A model generated the notes under the pieces. The model was given only the letters and a program-made list of their open reading frames with translations. It ran no database searches and was not told where the DNA came from. The translations under genes were made by a program, and so were the position numbers. A DNA stretch of 64,000 bases from DATJFQ01 sp035492775 (GTDB lineage Bacteria; Acidobacteriota; Vicinamibacteria; Vicinamibacterales; 2-12-FULL-66-21), in contig DATJIW010000054.1 of assembly GCA_035492775.1 (NCBI GenBank), forward strand, positions 1 to 64,000, in the 5' to 3' direction. The first letter of the stretch is position 1. Every line of letters starts with the position of its first letter. Shown piece by piece: positions 9,573-17,565 of this stretch.

Positions 9573-10571
9573 TCAGTTGAGCCCCATCGCTTCGTCGAAG
9601 CCGAAGGCGACGTTGAAGTTCTGCACGGCCTGTCCGGCCGCACCCTTCACGAGGTTGTCGATGCACGCGACGACAACGAGTTGTCGCCGCGGCTCGTGGA
9701 CGCGCCATCCGATGTCGCAGAAGTTCGTGTGCGCGACGTGCTTGATTTCGGGAAGCTCCGAGCCCGTCAGGCGCACGAACGGCGCGTCGTCATACGCCGC
9801 GCGGAAGACGCGAGCGACATCGGTCTCGGTCGCGCCGGGGCGCAGGCGCGCGTAGATCGTTTCGAGAATGCCCCGATCGATCGGCAGCAGATGGGGCACG
9901 AACGTAACGGGAACGCCAAGCTCCTGCTCGATCTCCGCCGCGTGACGATGTGCGAACACGCCATATGCCGAGAGGCTCCCGTGGCACTCGCTGAAATGCG
10001 TGCGCTCGGTCGGGGTCTTTCCAGCACCGCTCACGCCCGACTTCGCATCGATCACGAACGGCTCTTCGAGCAGGTCGGCCGCGATGAGCGGCTGGAGCGC
10101 CAGGATTGCCGCGGTGGGATAGCAGCCGGCACACGCGACGAAGCGGGACGCCGCGATCCTGTCGCGGTAGCGTTCCGTGAGACCGTAGGTCGGCGTTACG
10201 CCGGCATCCGGCGTGTGCGGATACCAGTGGCGGCGCGCGTCGAGGTCCCTCAACCTGAATGCGCCGGACAGATCGAACACGCGCATGCCGCGCGCGAGCA
10301 GATCGGGCGCAACGATGGCGGACGCCTGTTCGGGCAGGGCAAGGAACACGGCATCGCAGTCGCCCGCCAGCGCATCGGTATCGAGGGGCTGGACCGGCCC
10401 GTCCCAGACGTGCGACAGCGCGCGGACGCGCCGAGGCTCCGCCCCCGGGCTGCCCATGGCGGCCGTCAGGACGGTGCGCGGGTGTCGGGCCAGCAAACGG
10501 ATGAGCTCGATACCGGAGTAGCCGCTCGCCCCCGCCACCCCGACCCGCACGACACCGGAATACATATTCAT
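9573..10571 (-). CDS. argC: N-acetyl-gamma-glutamyl-phosphate reductase
   Basis: A 332-residue NADPH-dependent reductase. GVAGASGYSG (11-20) is the nucleotide-binding loop and ACAGCYPTA carries the catalytic Cys150. It is the first gene of the minus-strand arg operon. ATG codons at 10571 and 10565 are both possible; no Shine-Dalgarno precedes either, and the promoter predicted just upstream gives a leader of only about five bases for the first, or eleven for the second. Confidence 0.93.
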   Translation of the reverse strand: MNMYSGVVRVGVAGASGYSGIELIRLLARHPRTVLTAAMGSPGAEPRRVRALSHVWDGPVQPLDTDALAGDCDAVFLALPEQASAIVAPDLLARGMRVFDLSGAFRLRDLDARRHWYPHTPDAGVTPTYGLTERYRDRIAASRFVACAGCYPTAAILALQPLIAADLLEEPFVIDAKSGVSGAGKTPTERTHFSECHGSLSAYGVFAHRHAAEIEQELGVPVTFVPHLLPIDRGILETIYARLRPGATETDVARVFRAAYDDAPFVRLTGSELPEIKHVAHTNFCDIGWRVHEPRRQLVVVACIDNLVKGAAGQAVQNFNVAFGFDEAMGLN

Positions 10572-10582
10572 CGGAACGACTA

Positions 10583-10611
10583 GATATACACGGTAGCGCG
10601 CGCTTAGTCAA
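10583..10611 (-). promoter_or_regulatory. Promoter of the argC operon
   Basis: Read on the minus strand, TTGACT (10611-10606) and TATATC (10588-10583) are separated by 17 bases, a good sigma-70 layout. The predicted start lies near 10576, only about five bases before the argC ATG. It is divergent from the argR -10 hexamer about 55 bases away, so both units can be controlled from one short region. Confidence 0.6.
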
Positions 10612-10637
10612 CGTTATCGGTGGCGAGTATGCAAGAC

Positions 10638-10651
10638 TGTATGTATAATCA
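10638..10651. promoter_or_regulatory. ARG-box-like operator overlapping the argR -10
   Basis: TGTATGTATAATCA matches eight of ten half-site positions of the enterobacterial ARG box (TGAAT-N4-ATTCA). It covers the TATAAT of argR, so ArgR binding would block its own transcription. A weaker match (CGACTAGATATACA, 10577-10590 region) covers the argC -10. This is inference from a consensus known in other phyla. Confidence 0.4.
10644..10649 (+). promoter_or_regulatory. argR -10 hexamer
   Basis: A perfect TATAAT ends 12 bases before the argR ATG at 10662. No clear -35 is present (TGGCGA at 17 bases). The predicted transcript would start about five bases before the ATG, leaving no room for a ribosome binding site. 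Confidence 0.5.
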
Positions 10652-10661
10652 TTCCTTTGCC

Positions 10662-11114
10662 ATGAAGTCGTATCGCCAGTCGCTCGTCCTCGAGCTCATC
10701 GACCGGGAGCCGGTATCCAGTCAGGAGCAACTGCGGGACAAATTGCGCCAGCGCGGCATCGAAGTTACGCAGGCGACACTCTCCCGGGACATCCGCGACC
10801 TTGGCCTGGTCAAACGCGCCGGCGACGGCGCGTACCGCCGTGCTGCCCCTTCAGAGATGCCGCAGGATCCCCGAGCATCACTCCGGCGTGCGGTGGCGGA
10901 TTTTCTGCGGCGGGTCGAGCCGGTTCAACAGCTCGTCGTCATTCGGACGGATCCGGGACAGGCGCAGCCGCTCGCGGTGGCGCTCGATCGATCGCAGCGT
11001 GTTGACGTCGTCGGGACGATTGGCGGAGACGACACGATCCTGGTCATCTTCCGCAACGACGCGGATGCGAAGCGGTTCGCAGCCGAGATCGAAGAATGGG
11101 CAAAGGGATTATGA
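10662..11114 (+). CDS. argR: Arginine repressor
   Basis: A 150-residue ArgR. The N-terminal winged helix includes SSQEQLRDKL and VTQATLSRDIRDLGLVK, the family recognition helix. The C-terminal oligomerisation and arginine-binding part contains TDPGQAQPLAVALD and GTIGGDDTILVIF, with the GDDT arginine-contact motif. The start chosen is ATG at 10662, giving the usual length of about 150; a frame 14 codons longer begins upstream but would overlap the promoter hexamer. It is divergent from argC and first in the argR-argG-like-argH unit, with its stop overlapping the next ATG. Confidence 0.93.
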   Translation: MKSYRQSLVLELIDREPVSSQEQLRDKLRQRGIEVTQATLSRDIRDLGLVKRAGDGAYRRAAPSEMPQDPRASLRRAVADFLRRVEPVQQLVVIRTDPGQAQPLAVALDRSQRVDVVGTIGGDDTILVIFRNDADAKRFAAEIEEWAKGL

Positions 11115-11965
11115 ACAACGATCGCGTTGTGCAGGCGTTTTCAGGCAGTGCCGTCGCCGCGGAAGCGGTTCGCGCGCTGGCAGGGCGCCGCGATGTCGTC
11201 ACGCTGACGCTCGACATCGGCCAGGGGCAGGATCTCACGGGTGTCCGCGAGCGTGCGCTGGCGAGCGGGGCCGCCCGCGCCCACGTCCTCGACGTACGCG
11301 AAGAGTTCGCGCGCGATTATTTCTGGCCGTCCGTGCAGAGCGGCCGCATCGTCTCGGCGCATCCGGGCGAGCTGCTCGTGCCGCTCCTCGCCGCCAAGCT
11401 CGTGGAAGTGGCGCGCATCGAGGGAGCGGCAACGGTTGCGCACGAATGGAGCGGCAGCGACGCCGGCCGCGTGGCCGATGCCGTCGAGCGGCTCGCGCCG
11501 GATCTCGAGGTGCTGGCACCAGGGGCAGCCGCAGGGATCTCGGCCGCGGATGAAGCCACGCTGTGGAGTTCCGCCCGCCTGCGCACGACGGCGGGTTTCG
11601 AGTTGACCATCGACGCGGCGGCTGCTCCCGCCGATGGGGCATCGCTCGAGATCGAGTTCGTCGGAGGTCGACTCCATTCGATAAACGGGATCGAGATGTC
11701 GCTCGTCGAGGCGATCGAGAGTCTGGAGACCGTCGCGGGAGCCCATGGTGTCGGCCGCATCCGGTTGGCGGACGGATCGCGGGTCGAAGCGCCGGCGGCG
11801 CTAGTACTCGAACTCGCATATGGCGGACTGACCGCGGCGGCGCCGATCGCCGATGCACCGCCCGAAGGCATCGTGTCGATGCGCCTGCAGCAGGGGCGAT
11901 GCGCGATCGTGTCGTGTGTCGCGCGCCACGCGGGTGTCTCCACGCCCGCTCTGGAGCGTCGCTGA
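11111..11965 (+). CDS. Degenerate argininosuccinate-synthase-like protein
   Basis: A 284-residue protein in the place where argG is expected. Its first 130 residues follow ArgG closely: VVTLTLDIGQGQDL, ERALASGAARAHVLDVREEF, LLAAKLVEVARIEGA and LAPDLEVLAPG all align with the family. The ATP-binding loop, normally AYSGGLDTS or AFSGGLDTS, reads AFSGSAVAA (residues 9-17), so the PP-loop Gly, Asp and Ser/Thr are gone. The citrulline/aspartate segment HGCTGKGNDQ is replaced by HEWSGSDAGR. About 120 residues are missing compared with the usual 400, mainly the middle and the C-terminal helix. The frame is intact, the ATG overlaps the argR stop after an AAAGGG ribosome site, and the stop overlaps argH. 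It is probably a maintained pseudoenzyme; a working argG must lie elsewhere if arginine is made. Confidence 0.8.
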   Translation: MNNDRVVQAFSGSAVAAEAVRALAGRRDVVTLTLDIGQGQDLTGVRERALASGAARAHVLDVREEFARDYFWPSVQSGRIVSAHPGELLVPLLAAKLVEVARIEGAATVAHEWSGSDAGRVADAVERLAPDLEVLAPGAAAGISAADEATLWSSARLRTTAGFELTIDAAAAPADGASLEIEFVGGRLHSINGIEMSLVEAIESLETVAGAHGVGRIRLADGSRVEAPAALVLELAYGGLTAAAPIADAPPEGIVSMRLQQGRCAIVSCVARHAGVSTPALERR

Positions 11966-13353
11966 TGGCCCACCTGTGGTCTGGCCGGTTTGCCGGCGAT
12001 CCCGACGCCGAACTGTTCGACTTCGGAGCCTCGTTCCGCTTCGACCGCCGTCTGCTCTCGGACGATGTCCGTGGCAGCCGCGCGTGGGCTGCGGCGCTGG
12101 CGGCGGCAGGTGCGATTCAGACGGAGGACGCGCGGAAGATCGACGCCGGGCTGGCGGCGATCCTCGAACGCGCCGAGCGGGAGCCCTCGTTCGTCACCGA
12201 GGCGCAGGGCGACGAAGACGTTCACGCATTCGTCGAACGCGAGCTGATCGAGCGCATCGGCGACGCCGGGCGCCGGCTGCACACCGGCCGCTCGCGCAAC
12301 GAACAGGTTGCCGTCGATCTCCGGTTGTACGTCCGCCGGCGGATTCCCGTGATCCAGCAGGCGATAGCACAGCTCGTTCACGCATTCGTCGAACTCGCCG
12401 GCCGCGCGGGCGACTCGCTGATGCCCTCCTACACGCATTTGCGACGGGCGCAGCCGGTCCTCGTCGCACATTTCATCCTCGGTCACTGCGCGGCGCTGCG
12501 ACGGGATCACTCACGTCTCGGCGTGGTCTTGACCGAAACGGACGACCTTCCGCTCGGCTCCGGCGCCGTCGCCGGGACGAATTACGCGATCGACACCGCC
12601 GCGCTGGCTGCTGCGCTCGGTTTTTCGCGTGTGGCGCGCAACAGCATCGACGTGAGCGGCGATCGGGACTTCGTTGCGTCTCTTCTCCACGCCGCTGCGC
12701 TCGGCAGCGTGCATCTGAGCCGCATTGCGGAAGATCTCATTCTGTTCACCGCCGAGGAATTCGCCTTCTTCGATCTGGCCGATGCCGCCGCCACCGGAAG
12801 CAGTCTCATGCCCCAGAAGAAGAATCCCGATCCGATGGAACTGGTGCGCGGAAAGGCCGGACGCGTCATCGGCCGCCTGACCGGGTGGCTCGCCACGATG
12901 AAGAGCCTTCCGTCCGGATACAGCAAGGATCTTCAGGAGGACAAGGAAGCGCTGTTCGACGCCGAGGACACCTGGATCGCATGCCTGCACGCGGTCCGGA
13001 CCGTCGTCTCGGGACTCGCGATGAACGCGGCAGCCTCTACGCGCGCGGCTTCAGGGTTTCTTCTTGCGACTGACGTGGCGGACTATCTGGTGGCGAAAGG
13101 ACTCCCGTTCCGCGCTGCGCACGAAGTCGTCGGTGTCATCGTCCGCCGCCTGTTGGAGGAGGGACGGACGTTTGAGGACCTCACGCTGGAGGAGTGGCGC
13201 ACTCACTCAGAGGCCTTCGACGCAGACGTCCGCGACGTGCTCAATCCGGCGCACTCCGTCGAGCGAAAGCTGACGCCGCAGTCGACGCATCCGCTCGCTG
13301 TCGCTGCGTCGCTCGAAGAGACGCGTGCGTGGTTGGAGACTGCGCACGCGTGA
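11965..13353 (+). CDS. argH: Argininosuccinate lyase
   Basis: A 462-residue enzyme of the fumarase/aspartase superfamily that splits argininosuccinate into arginine and fumarate. LWSGRF opens the protein as usual, RLHTGRSRNEQVA (104-116) and MPSYTHLRRAQP (153-164) are substrate-binding blocks, and GSSLMPQKKN (278-287) is the superfamily signature with the flexible catalytic loop Ser. The start ATG at 11965 overlaps the TGA of the ArgG-like gene; the longer frame upstream lies inside that gene. It is the last gene of the argR unit, followed by a hairpin. Confidence 0.95.
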   Translation: MAHLWSGRFAGDPDAELFDFGASFRFDRRLLSDDVRGSRAWAAALAAAGAIQTEDARKIDAGLAAILERAEREPSFVTEAQGDEDVHAFVERELIERIGDAGRRLHTGRSRNEQVAVDLRLYVRRRIPVIQQAIAQLVHAFVELAGRAGDSLMPSYTHLRRAQPVLVAHFILGHCAALRRDHSRLGVVLTETDDLPLGSGAVAGTNYAIDTAALAAALGFSRVARNSIDVSGDRDFVASLLHAAALGSVHLSRIAEDLILFTAEEFAFFDLADAAATGSSLMPQKKNPDPMELVRGKAGRVIGRLTGWLATMKSLPSGYSKDLQEDKEALFDAEDTWIACLHAVRTVVSGLAMNAAASTRAASGFLLATDVADYLVAKGLPFRAAHEVVGVIVRRLLEEGRTFEDLTLEEWRTHSEAFDADVRDVLNPAHSVERKLTPQSTHPLAVAASLEETRAWLETAHA

Positions 13354-13396
13354 AGCGCATTTTCGAGTCGACGATCCATCCACGTGCGTACAGGAA

Positions 13397-13448
13397 AACT
13401 CCCAACTCCCCTCGCGCCGGGGGAGTCGGGAGTTGGCCGTTGGGAGTT
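13397..13448. terminator. Nested inverted repeat between convergent argH and outer-membrane gene
   Basis: AACTCCC (13397-13403) can pair with GGGAGTT (13442-13448), and inside it CAACTCCC (13403-13410) can pair with GGGAGTTG (13428-13435). The repeat lies between two convergent genes, so it could end transcription from both sides. There is no T-tract. Related GGGAGT/ACTCCC strings occur near 18730-18770, so it may also be a dispersed palindrome. Confidence 0.45.
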
Positions 13449-13456
13449 ACCCGCCG

Positions 13457-14098
13457 TCAGAACTTGAAAGCCACACCCAGCGATCCGCGCCAGAAGTGGA
13501 AGTTGCTCAGCCCCAGACCCGTCGTGTTGTCGCTCGATCCGGTGAACGAGCGGAAGTATCGGATGTCACCGCGAATTCCGACGTTCTGCGTGAAGTAACC
13601 CATCACGCCCGCACCGAGATCGAAGCCGAAATCGTTCTTCGTCGTGACGTCGAAGAATCCGGTCGCGTCCTGAAGGTTCGTGCGAACCAGGCCGACGCCG
13701 CCCACGGCATACGGCCGGATCGATCCGCCATGACCGCCGAGCGGCGCGCCGACGATGACGTTGCCGGTCAACGTCGTCACGTTGCTGTCGTTCGTGAAGT
13801 CGAACGCGTTGTTCGTGGCGGTCCCGGTTTCGAAGAAGTTCGGCGAGTACCCGAAATCCGCTTCCCATCCGATGATGCCGGCGCCCATCTGAGCGACCGA
13901 CACGCCGTAGTTGATCTTGTGCTCGAACTGGTTGGAGAAGCTCTCTCCAGCGATGGCGTTATTCACGTCCGCAGATCCGCCGAAGTTCCAGCCGACGAAC
14001 GGCGTGATGACCCAGTCAGCAGACGCGGTCGCCGGCGCGGCGGCAAACGCCGCGGCGCACATAGCGGATGTAACGATCAGTTTTCTCAACATCGACAA
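13457..14098 (-). CDS. Small outer-membrane beta-barrel protein
   Basis: A 213-residue exported protein. A signal peptide ends in ATASA (about residue 27) before DWVITPFVGWNFGG. The rest alternates polar and hydrophobic residues with Gly-rich turns, and it ends in VAFKF with a terminal Phe, as outer-membrane barrels recognised by BamA do. It fits an 8-strand OmpA/OprF-like barrel. ATG codons at 14098 and 14092 both give a good signal peptide. No enzymatic motif is visible; the role could be structural or as a small porin. It stands alone, convergent with argH. Confidence 0.75.
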   Translation of the reverse strand: MSMLRKLIVTSAMCAAAFAAAPATASADWVITPFVGWNFGGSADVNNAIAGESFSNQFEHKINYGVSVAQMGAGIIGWEADFGYSPNFFETGTATNNAFDFTNDSNVTTLTGNVIVGAPLGGHGGSIRPYAVGGVGLVRTNLQDATGFFDVTTKNDFGFDLGAGVMGYFTQNVGIRGDIRYFRSFTGSSDNTTGLGLSNFHFWRGSLGVAFKF

Positions 14099-14176
14099 CT
14101 CCTGCGTATGCGGCGCGTCAGGCCGCCTGTATGAACCCGCTGTGGCCAGTGCAATCGATATGCCCCGGAACAGGGC

Positions 14177-15577
14177 CTAAACAGTGGAGTTGTCCGCGGC
14201 CAGGTTCAACAACTGCCAGGCGCGGCGGATGTGGGGTTCCGCGCTGCGCAGGTGTCCGATCGCGAGACGGAATGCGTACCTACCGTCGAGCTTCGTGTGG
14301 GAAAGAAAGACCTCTCCGGATCGATTCACCTCATCCAGGACGCGCTGATGCGCCTCGTCGCTGTGATCCTGCCTCAACCGGAAGCAGACGACGCTGAACG
14401 GAACGGGCGCGGCCAGTTCGAATCGATCGCTCGCGTCCACCCACTCCGCGAACAGTCGTGCCAGGCGCATGTGTTCGGCGATTCGCTCGCGTAGACCATT
14501 CGCGCCGAAGTGCCTGAGTACCATCCAGAGCTTCAGCGCGCGGAAACGGCGTCCGAGCTGGATGCCCGTGTCCATCAGGTTCCTGACGCCCGCCTCGCGC
14601 GTGAGGAGGTATTCAGGCGTGAGCGAAAACGCCTGGCGGATCGTGTCCATGCGGCGGCAATACAGCACGCTGCAGTCGAAAGGCGTGAACAGCCACTTGT
14701 GGGGATTGACGACAACAGAATCGGCGGCGGAAACGCCGTCGAAAATCCATTCCCAGCCGGGAACCATCGCGGCGACGCCCGCATACGCCGCGTCGACGTG
14801 CAGCCAGAGGCGTTCGCCGCTGCAGATCGCGGCGACGGCATCAACCGGATCGACACTGGTGGTCGACGTCGTGCCGACCGTCGCGACAACGGCGAGCGGC
14901 AGGATGCCTGCGCGGCGGTCATCGCCGATTGCGGTCTCGAGCTGTCGGGGGTCCATCCTGAACTGCGCATCCGCGGGAATGCGGCGAAGCGCCGAGCGAC
15001 CGAGGCCGAGCAGCATGACAGCCTTGTCGACCGACGAATGCGCATGTTCGGAGCAGTACACGCGGACGCGGGGAACATCGGATCGTCCCGCGAGCCCGCC
15101 GCCGCGGACATCCGGCAGTGCGGCCTCCCGCGCCGCCGCGAGCGCGTGCAGCGTCGATATCGAGGCCGTGTCGTAGATGACGCCTTCGAACGTGTCGGGG
15201 AGGCGCAGCAGCGATCGGAGCCACCCGAGCGTTACTTCTTCGAGTTCCGTCGCAGCGGGCGATGTCCGCCAGAGCATCGCCTGCACGTTCAGTGCGGCGC
15301 AGAGGAATTCCGCGAGCACGCCGGGTGCGCTGCCGGTGATCGCGAAATAGCCGAAGAAGCCTGGATGATTCCAGTGCGTGATGCCGGGCAGCACGATGCG
15401 CTCGAAGTCGGCCCAGATTGCCTCGAACGGCTCGCCGTGCTCAGGCGCCGAGACAGGAAGTGCGGCGCGAATCGACCCGGGTGCTACGCCGGAGAGAACA
15501 GGGTAGGTTTCGGAGTGCTCGAGGTAATCCGCAATCCAATCCGCGATGCGATGTGCCTGCTGCCTGAAGTCATCCAC
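14177..15577 (-). CDS. Group II PLP-dependent aromatic amino acid decarboxylase family protein
   Basis: A 466-residue cytosolic decarboxylase. WNHPGFFGYFAI (69-80), TLHALAAARE (142-151), HVDAAYAG (260-267) and VNPHKWLFTPF with the PLP Lys294 are the signatures of the DOPA/tyrosine/tryptophan decarboxylase group. The start is GTG at 15577; the nearby ATG is out of frame. A TACCCT sits six bases upstream of this GTG, consistent with a leaderless start but weak. No neighbour defines the substrate; phenylalanine, tyrosine, tryptophan or DOPA are possible. Confidence 0.88.
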   Translation of the reverse strand: MDDFRQQAHRIADWIADYLEHSETYPVLSGVAPGSIRAALPVSAPEHGEPFEAIWADFERIVLPGITHWNHPGFFGYFAITGSAPGVLAEFLCAALNVQAMLWRTSPAATELEEVTLGWLRSLLRLPDTFEGVIYDTASISTLHALAAAREAALPDVRGGGLAGRSDVPRVRVYCSEHAHSSVDKAVMLLGLGRSALRRIPADAQFRMDPRQLETAIGDDRRAGILPLAVVATVGTTSTTSVDPVDAVAAICSGERLWLHVDAAYAGVAAMVPGWEWIFDGVSAADSVVVNPHKWLFTPFDCSVLYCRRMDTIRQAFSLTPEYLLTREAGVRNLMDTGIQLGRRFRALKLWMVLRHFGANGLRERIAEHMRLARLFAEWVDASDRFELAAPVPFSVVCFRLRQDHSDEAHQRVLDEVNRSGEVFLSHTKLDGRYAFRLAIGHLRSAEPHIRRAWQLLNLAADNSTV

Positions 15578-15613
15578 ACCGACAGGGTACCGCGTCGCGG
15601 CTGGTTCGCGGCT

Positions 15614-16690
15614 TCATTGCTGCCTGCGCACCTGAATGGTTGCAGGCGCCGCAAGGCGAGCCGTGACGATCGTCCCGGGCTGGAACGCGGCGGGATTCCG
15701 ATCACCCGCCATCACGATCGCCGTGCCGCCGCCGGCCCCGGCCATGCCGCCGATCATCGCGCCCTTGCCGCCGCCGAGAATGGCGCCGAGGATCGCGCCA
15801 CCAACGGCCGCGCCGCCGATCTTCTTCGTGCTGTCCGCAGCAGGCGCTTCGCCGTCCCGCATGATCGTTTCCGTCCGGAGCGGAACTTCGCTGCCGTCGC
15901 CGAGCACCAGCGTGTGGAACCGGATTGCGAGGTGCGCTCGATCCCTGACCTTACCGCCGCGGTCGACCTGCGTCACCGACCCGAGCACGCGCGAGCCCGC
16001 CGGAATCGCCACGCGCCCGTCGACCAGCACGTCGCGCGTCACGCGTGCCTCGACTCGATCTTCCACGCGTGCGTGCTCTGACGTCAGCGCCGACTCGAGT
16101 TGCAGCCCAATGACGGAAGACGCCGGCAGCACCAGTTCCTCGAACTGCGGCGCCCGGGGCGCCTCAGCCGCGGCGCTCTTCGTTTGCTCCGACGCTGATG
16201 GCGGTGGCACCGACGGCACGGGCGCAGGCGATGACTCGACGGCTGGCGCCGGGGGAACCTGTGACGCAACCGGATGGGCGCCAGCTGGTGCGGTCTGTGC
16301 CGGATGGTTCTTCGCGACGACGTCGACCGGCCTGGATGACGCCGGCGGTTTCACCGCGTGCGACTTTGCAGCCGCGGTCGGAGAAGAACGCTCTGCTGCC
16401 GCATGGCGCTCCGGGGCTGCCTTCACCGACGCCGCGGGAGCAGGCGTCGAAGGCTCTGGCGTCTGCGCCGGGGCGGCTGATGGCGGAGCGGGTGAAACCG
16501 TGGCTTCGGTTTCACGGACGCCCTGGTCCTTGGCCGCGGTGGGCGTCGAGGCCGACGTTGGGGCCGTGATCGGCTCAGAAGTGACCTGAACCTCGGCCGC
16601 ATTGTGTCTCGCCGCGACGTACGCGCCGCCGGCAGCCGCAGTCAAACTGCCGAGCGCCAATAGTCCGAACACCAGAGGCTTGGAAAACAT
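15614..16690 (-). CDS. Pro/Ala-rich periplasmic protein with TrbI/VirB10-like and glycine-zipper segment
   Basis: A 358-residue protein counted from ATG at 16690, which has AGGA eight bases upstream; a longer frame starts 13 codons earlier. An N-terminal membrane segment (VFGLLALGSLTAAAGGAYVA) is followed by about 140 residues rich in Pro, Ala and Ser. The C-terminal part starts with LPASSVIGLQLE and has VAIPAGSRVLGSV, similar to the VirB10/TrbI core fold, then a glycine zipper (GGAAVGGAILGAILGGGKG). Proteins of this kind are often membrane-anchored and span the periplasm. No conjugation genes are nearby, so a secretion role is unlikely. The function is unknown. Confidence 0.6.
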   Translation of the reverse strand: MFSKPLVFGLLALGSLTAAAGGAYVAARHNAAEVQVTSEPITAPTSASTPTAAKDQGVRETEATVSPAPPSAAPAQTPEPSTPAPAASVKAAPERHAAAERSSPTAAAKSHAVKPPASSRPVDVVAKNHPAQTAPAGAHPVASQVPPAPAVESSPAPVPSVPPPSASEQTKSAAAEAPRAPQFEELVLPASSVIGLQLESALTSEHARVEDRVEARVTRDVLVDGRVAIPAGSRVLGSVTQVDRGGKVRDRAHLAIRFHTLVLGDGSEVPLRTETIMRDGEAPAADSTKKIGGAAVGGAILGAILGGGKGAMIGGMAGAGGGTAIVMAGDRNPAAFQPGTIVTARLAAPATIQVRRQQ

Positions 16691-16790
16691 GGATCGTCCT
16701 GTCGTTATTGCTGTCAGCCGGTTGAGCAAGGCCCGTACCCTCTAGAAACTGCCGCGAAACAGCCGTTTCCACCAGGGGGACCGCCGCCGC

Positions 16791-16812
16791 GGGGACAGTC
16801 GCTGTCCTCCCC
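16791..16812. repeat. Hairpin GGGGACAG-TCG-CTGTCC-T-CCCC in divergent intergenic region
   Basis: A near-perfect stem lies in the 218-base gap between two divergent genes. Its arms carry the same GGGGACAG/CTGTCC core as the REP-like elements around the transposase at 23127, but without the flanking A/T runs. It may be a degenerate copy or a local regulatory hairpin. The rest of this gap shows only a Shine-Dalgarno (GGGAGG) before 16909 and a weak CTATAG hexamer near 16885. Confidence 0.4.
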
Positions 16813-16908
16813 GCAGGACCCCACGGCGCTGTAGTTTCCCTGACAGGCCCTGTTTACTGTATTTCGGCCGGCACTGCCGTTGCACTATAGGGGAGTACGG
16901 GAGGTTCC

Positions 16909-17487
16909 ATGCGTCGTCTGATGATCGTGATGGGGATTGCCGCGATGTCGTTCGCAAACCGCGCAGACGCGCTGACCGTCCAGGACGTGATCGAACTGTC
17001 GAAGGCGGGTGTTTCGGACCAGGTTCTGCTTGCGTTGATCGACGTCGATCGCCGCGTCTACACGCTCGATGCGGACTCCGTGAAAACGATGAAGGCGGCG
17101 GGAGTCAGCGACACCGTTCTACTGGCGATGATTCATGCGGGCCGGGACGACAGCACGCCGCCATCCGACGTGCAGTCGCCGATGCCGGAGGATGCGCAGT
17201 TCGATCAAGAGCCGCCGCCCGTTGACTATGGCAACGTGACGGAAATTCGCGAGGTGCCGGTTCCCGTGCCGGTGCCCGTCGCCGTTCCCGTTGCGGTGCC
17301 GGTCGTGTCCGGCGACCGTCATCACAACCGCATATCGACGATCGTGACGACTGATACCGGAGCGGCTGTTCGCGTCAACGTGCCGGTTCCGGCGAACTGC
17401 CTGAAAGCGGAGCCGGTCTACTGGGGTAATGGCGGCAAGCGTCGTCCTGGAACGTGGGAGCCGCCGCCGCAGATCGTCTGCCGGTAG
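16909..17487 (+). CDS. Small secreted protein with duplicated motif and Pro-Val repeat
   Basis: A 192-residue protein of unknown function. A signal peptide (MRRLMIVMGIAAMSFANRADA) is followed by two copies of a motif: KAGVSDQVLLALI (about residue 31) and KAAGVSDTVLLAMI (about 63). These are probably two helical units from an internal duplication. A PVPVPVPVAVPVAVPVV linker (about residues 118-134) follows, then a short tail with two Cys residues (CLKAEP, PPQIVC) that could form a disulfide. The strong GGGAGG ribosome site supports the ATG at 16909. The extended Pro-Val stretch could span periplasm or cell wall space. Confidence 0.7.
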   Translation: MRRLMIVMGIAAMSFANRADALTVQDVIELSKAGVSDQVLLALIDVDRRVYTLDADSVKTMKAAGVSDTVLLAMIHAGRDDSTPPSDVQSPMPEDAQFDQEPPPVDYGNVTEIREVPVPVPVPVAVPVAVPVVSGDRHHNRISTIVTTDTGAAVRVNVPVPANCLKAEPVYWGNGGKRRPGTWEPPPQIVCR

Positions 17488-17565
17488 CCGTTCCACGAGT
17501 CGCGGGATTCTCGGGACCAACCGTCGGACGGCAGGCGGCACCAACCGTCGAACGGCAGGACGTCC

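Noticed and set aside
13457..16690. Possible conjugation or type IV secretion locus because of the VirB10/TrbI-like protein
   Set aside because: No other Vir, Tra or relaxase gene is nearby, and the similarity is limited to the C-terminal barrel-like part.
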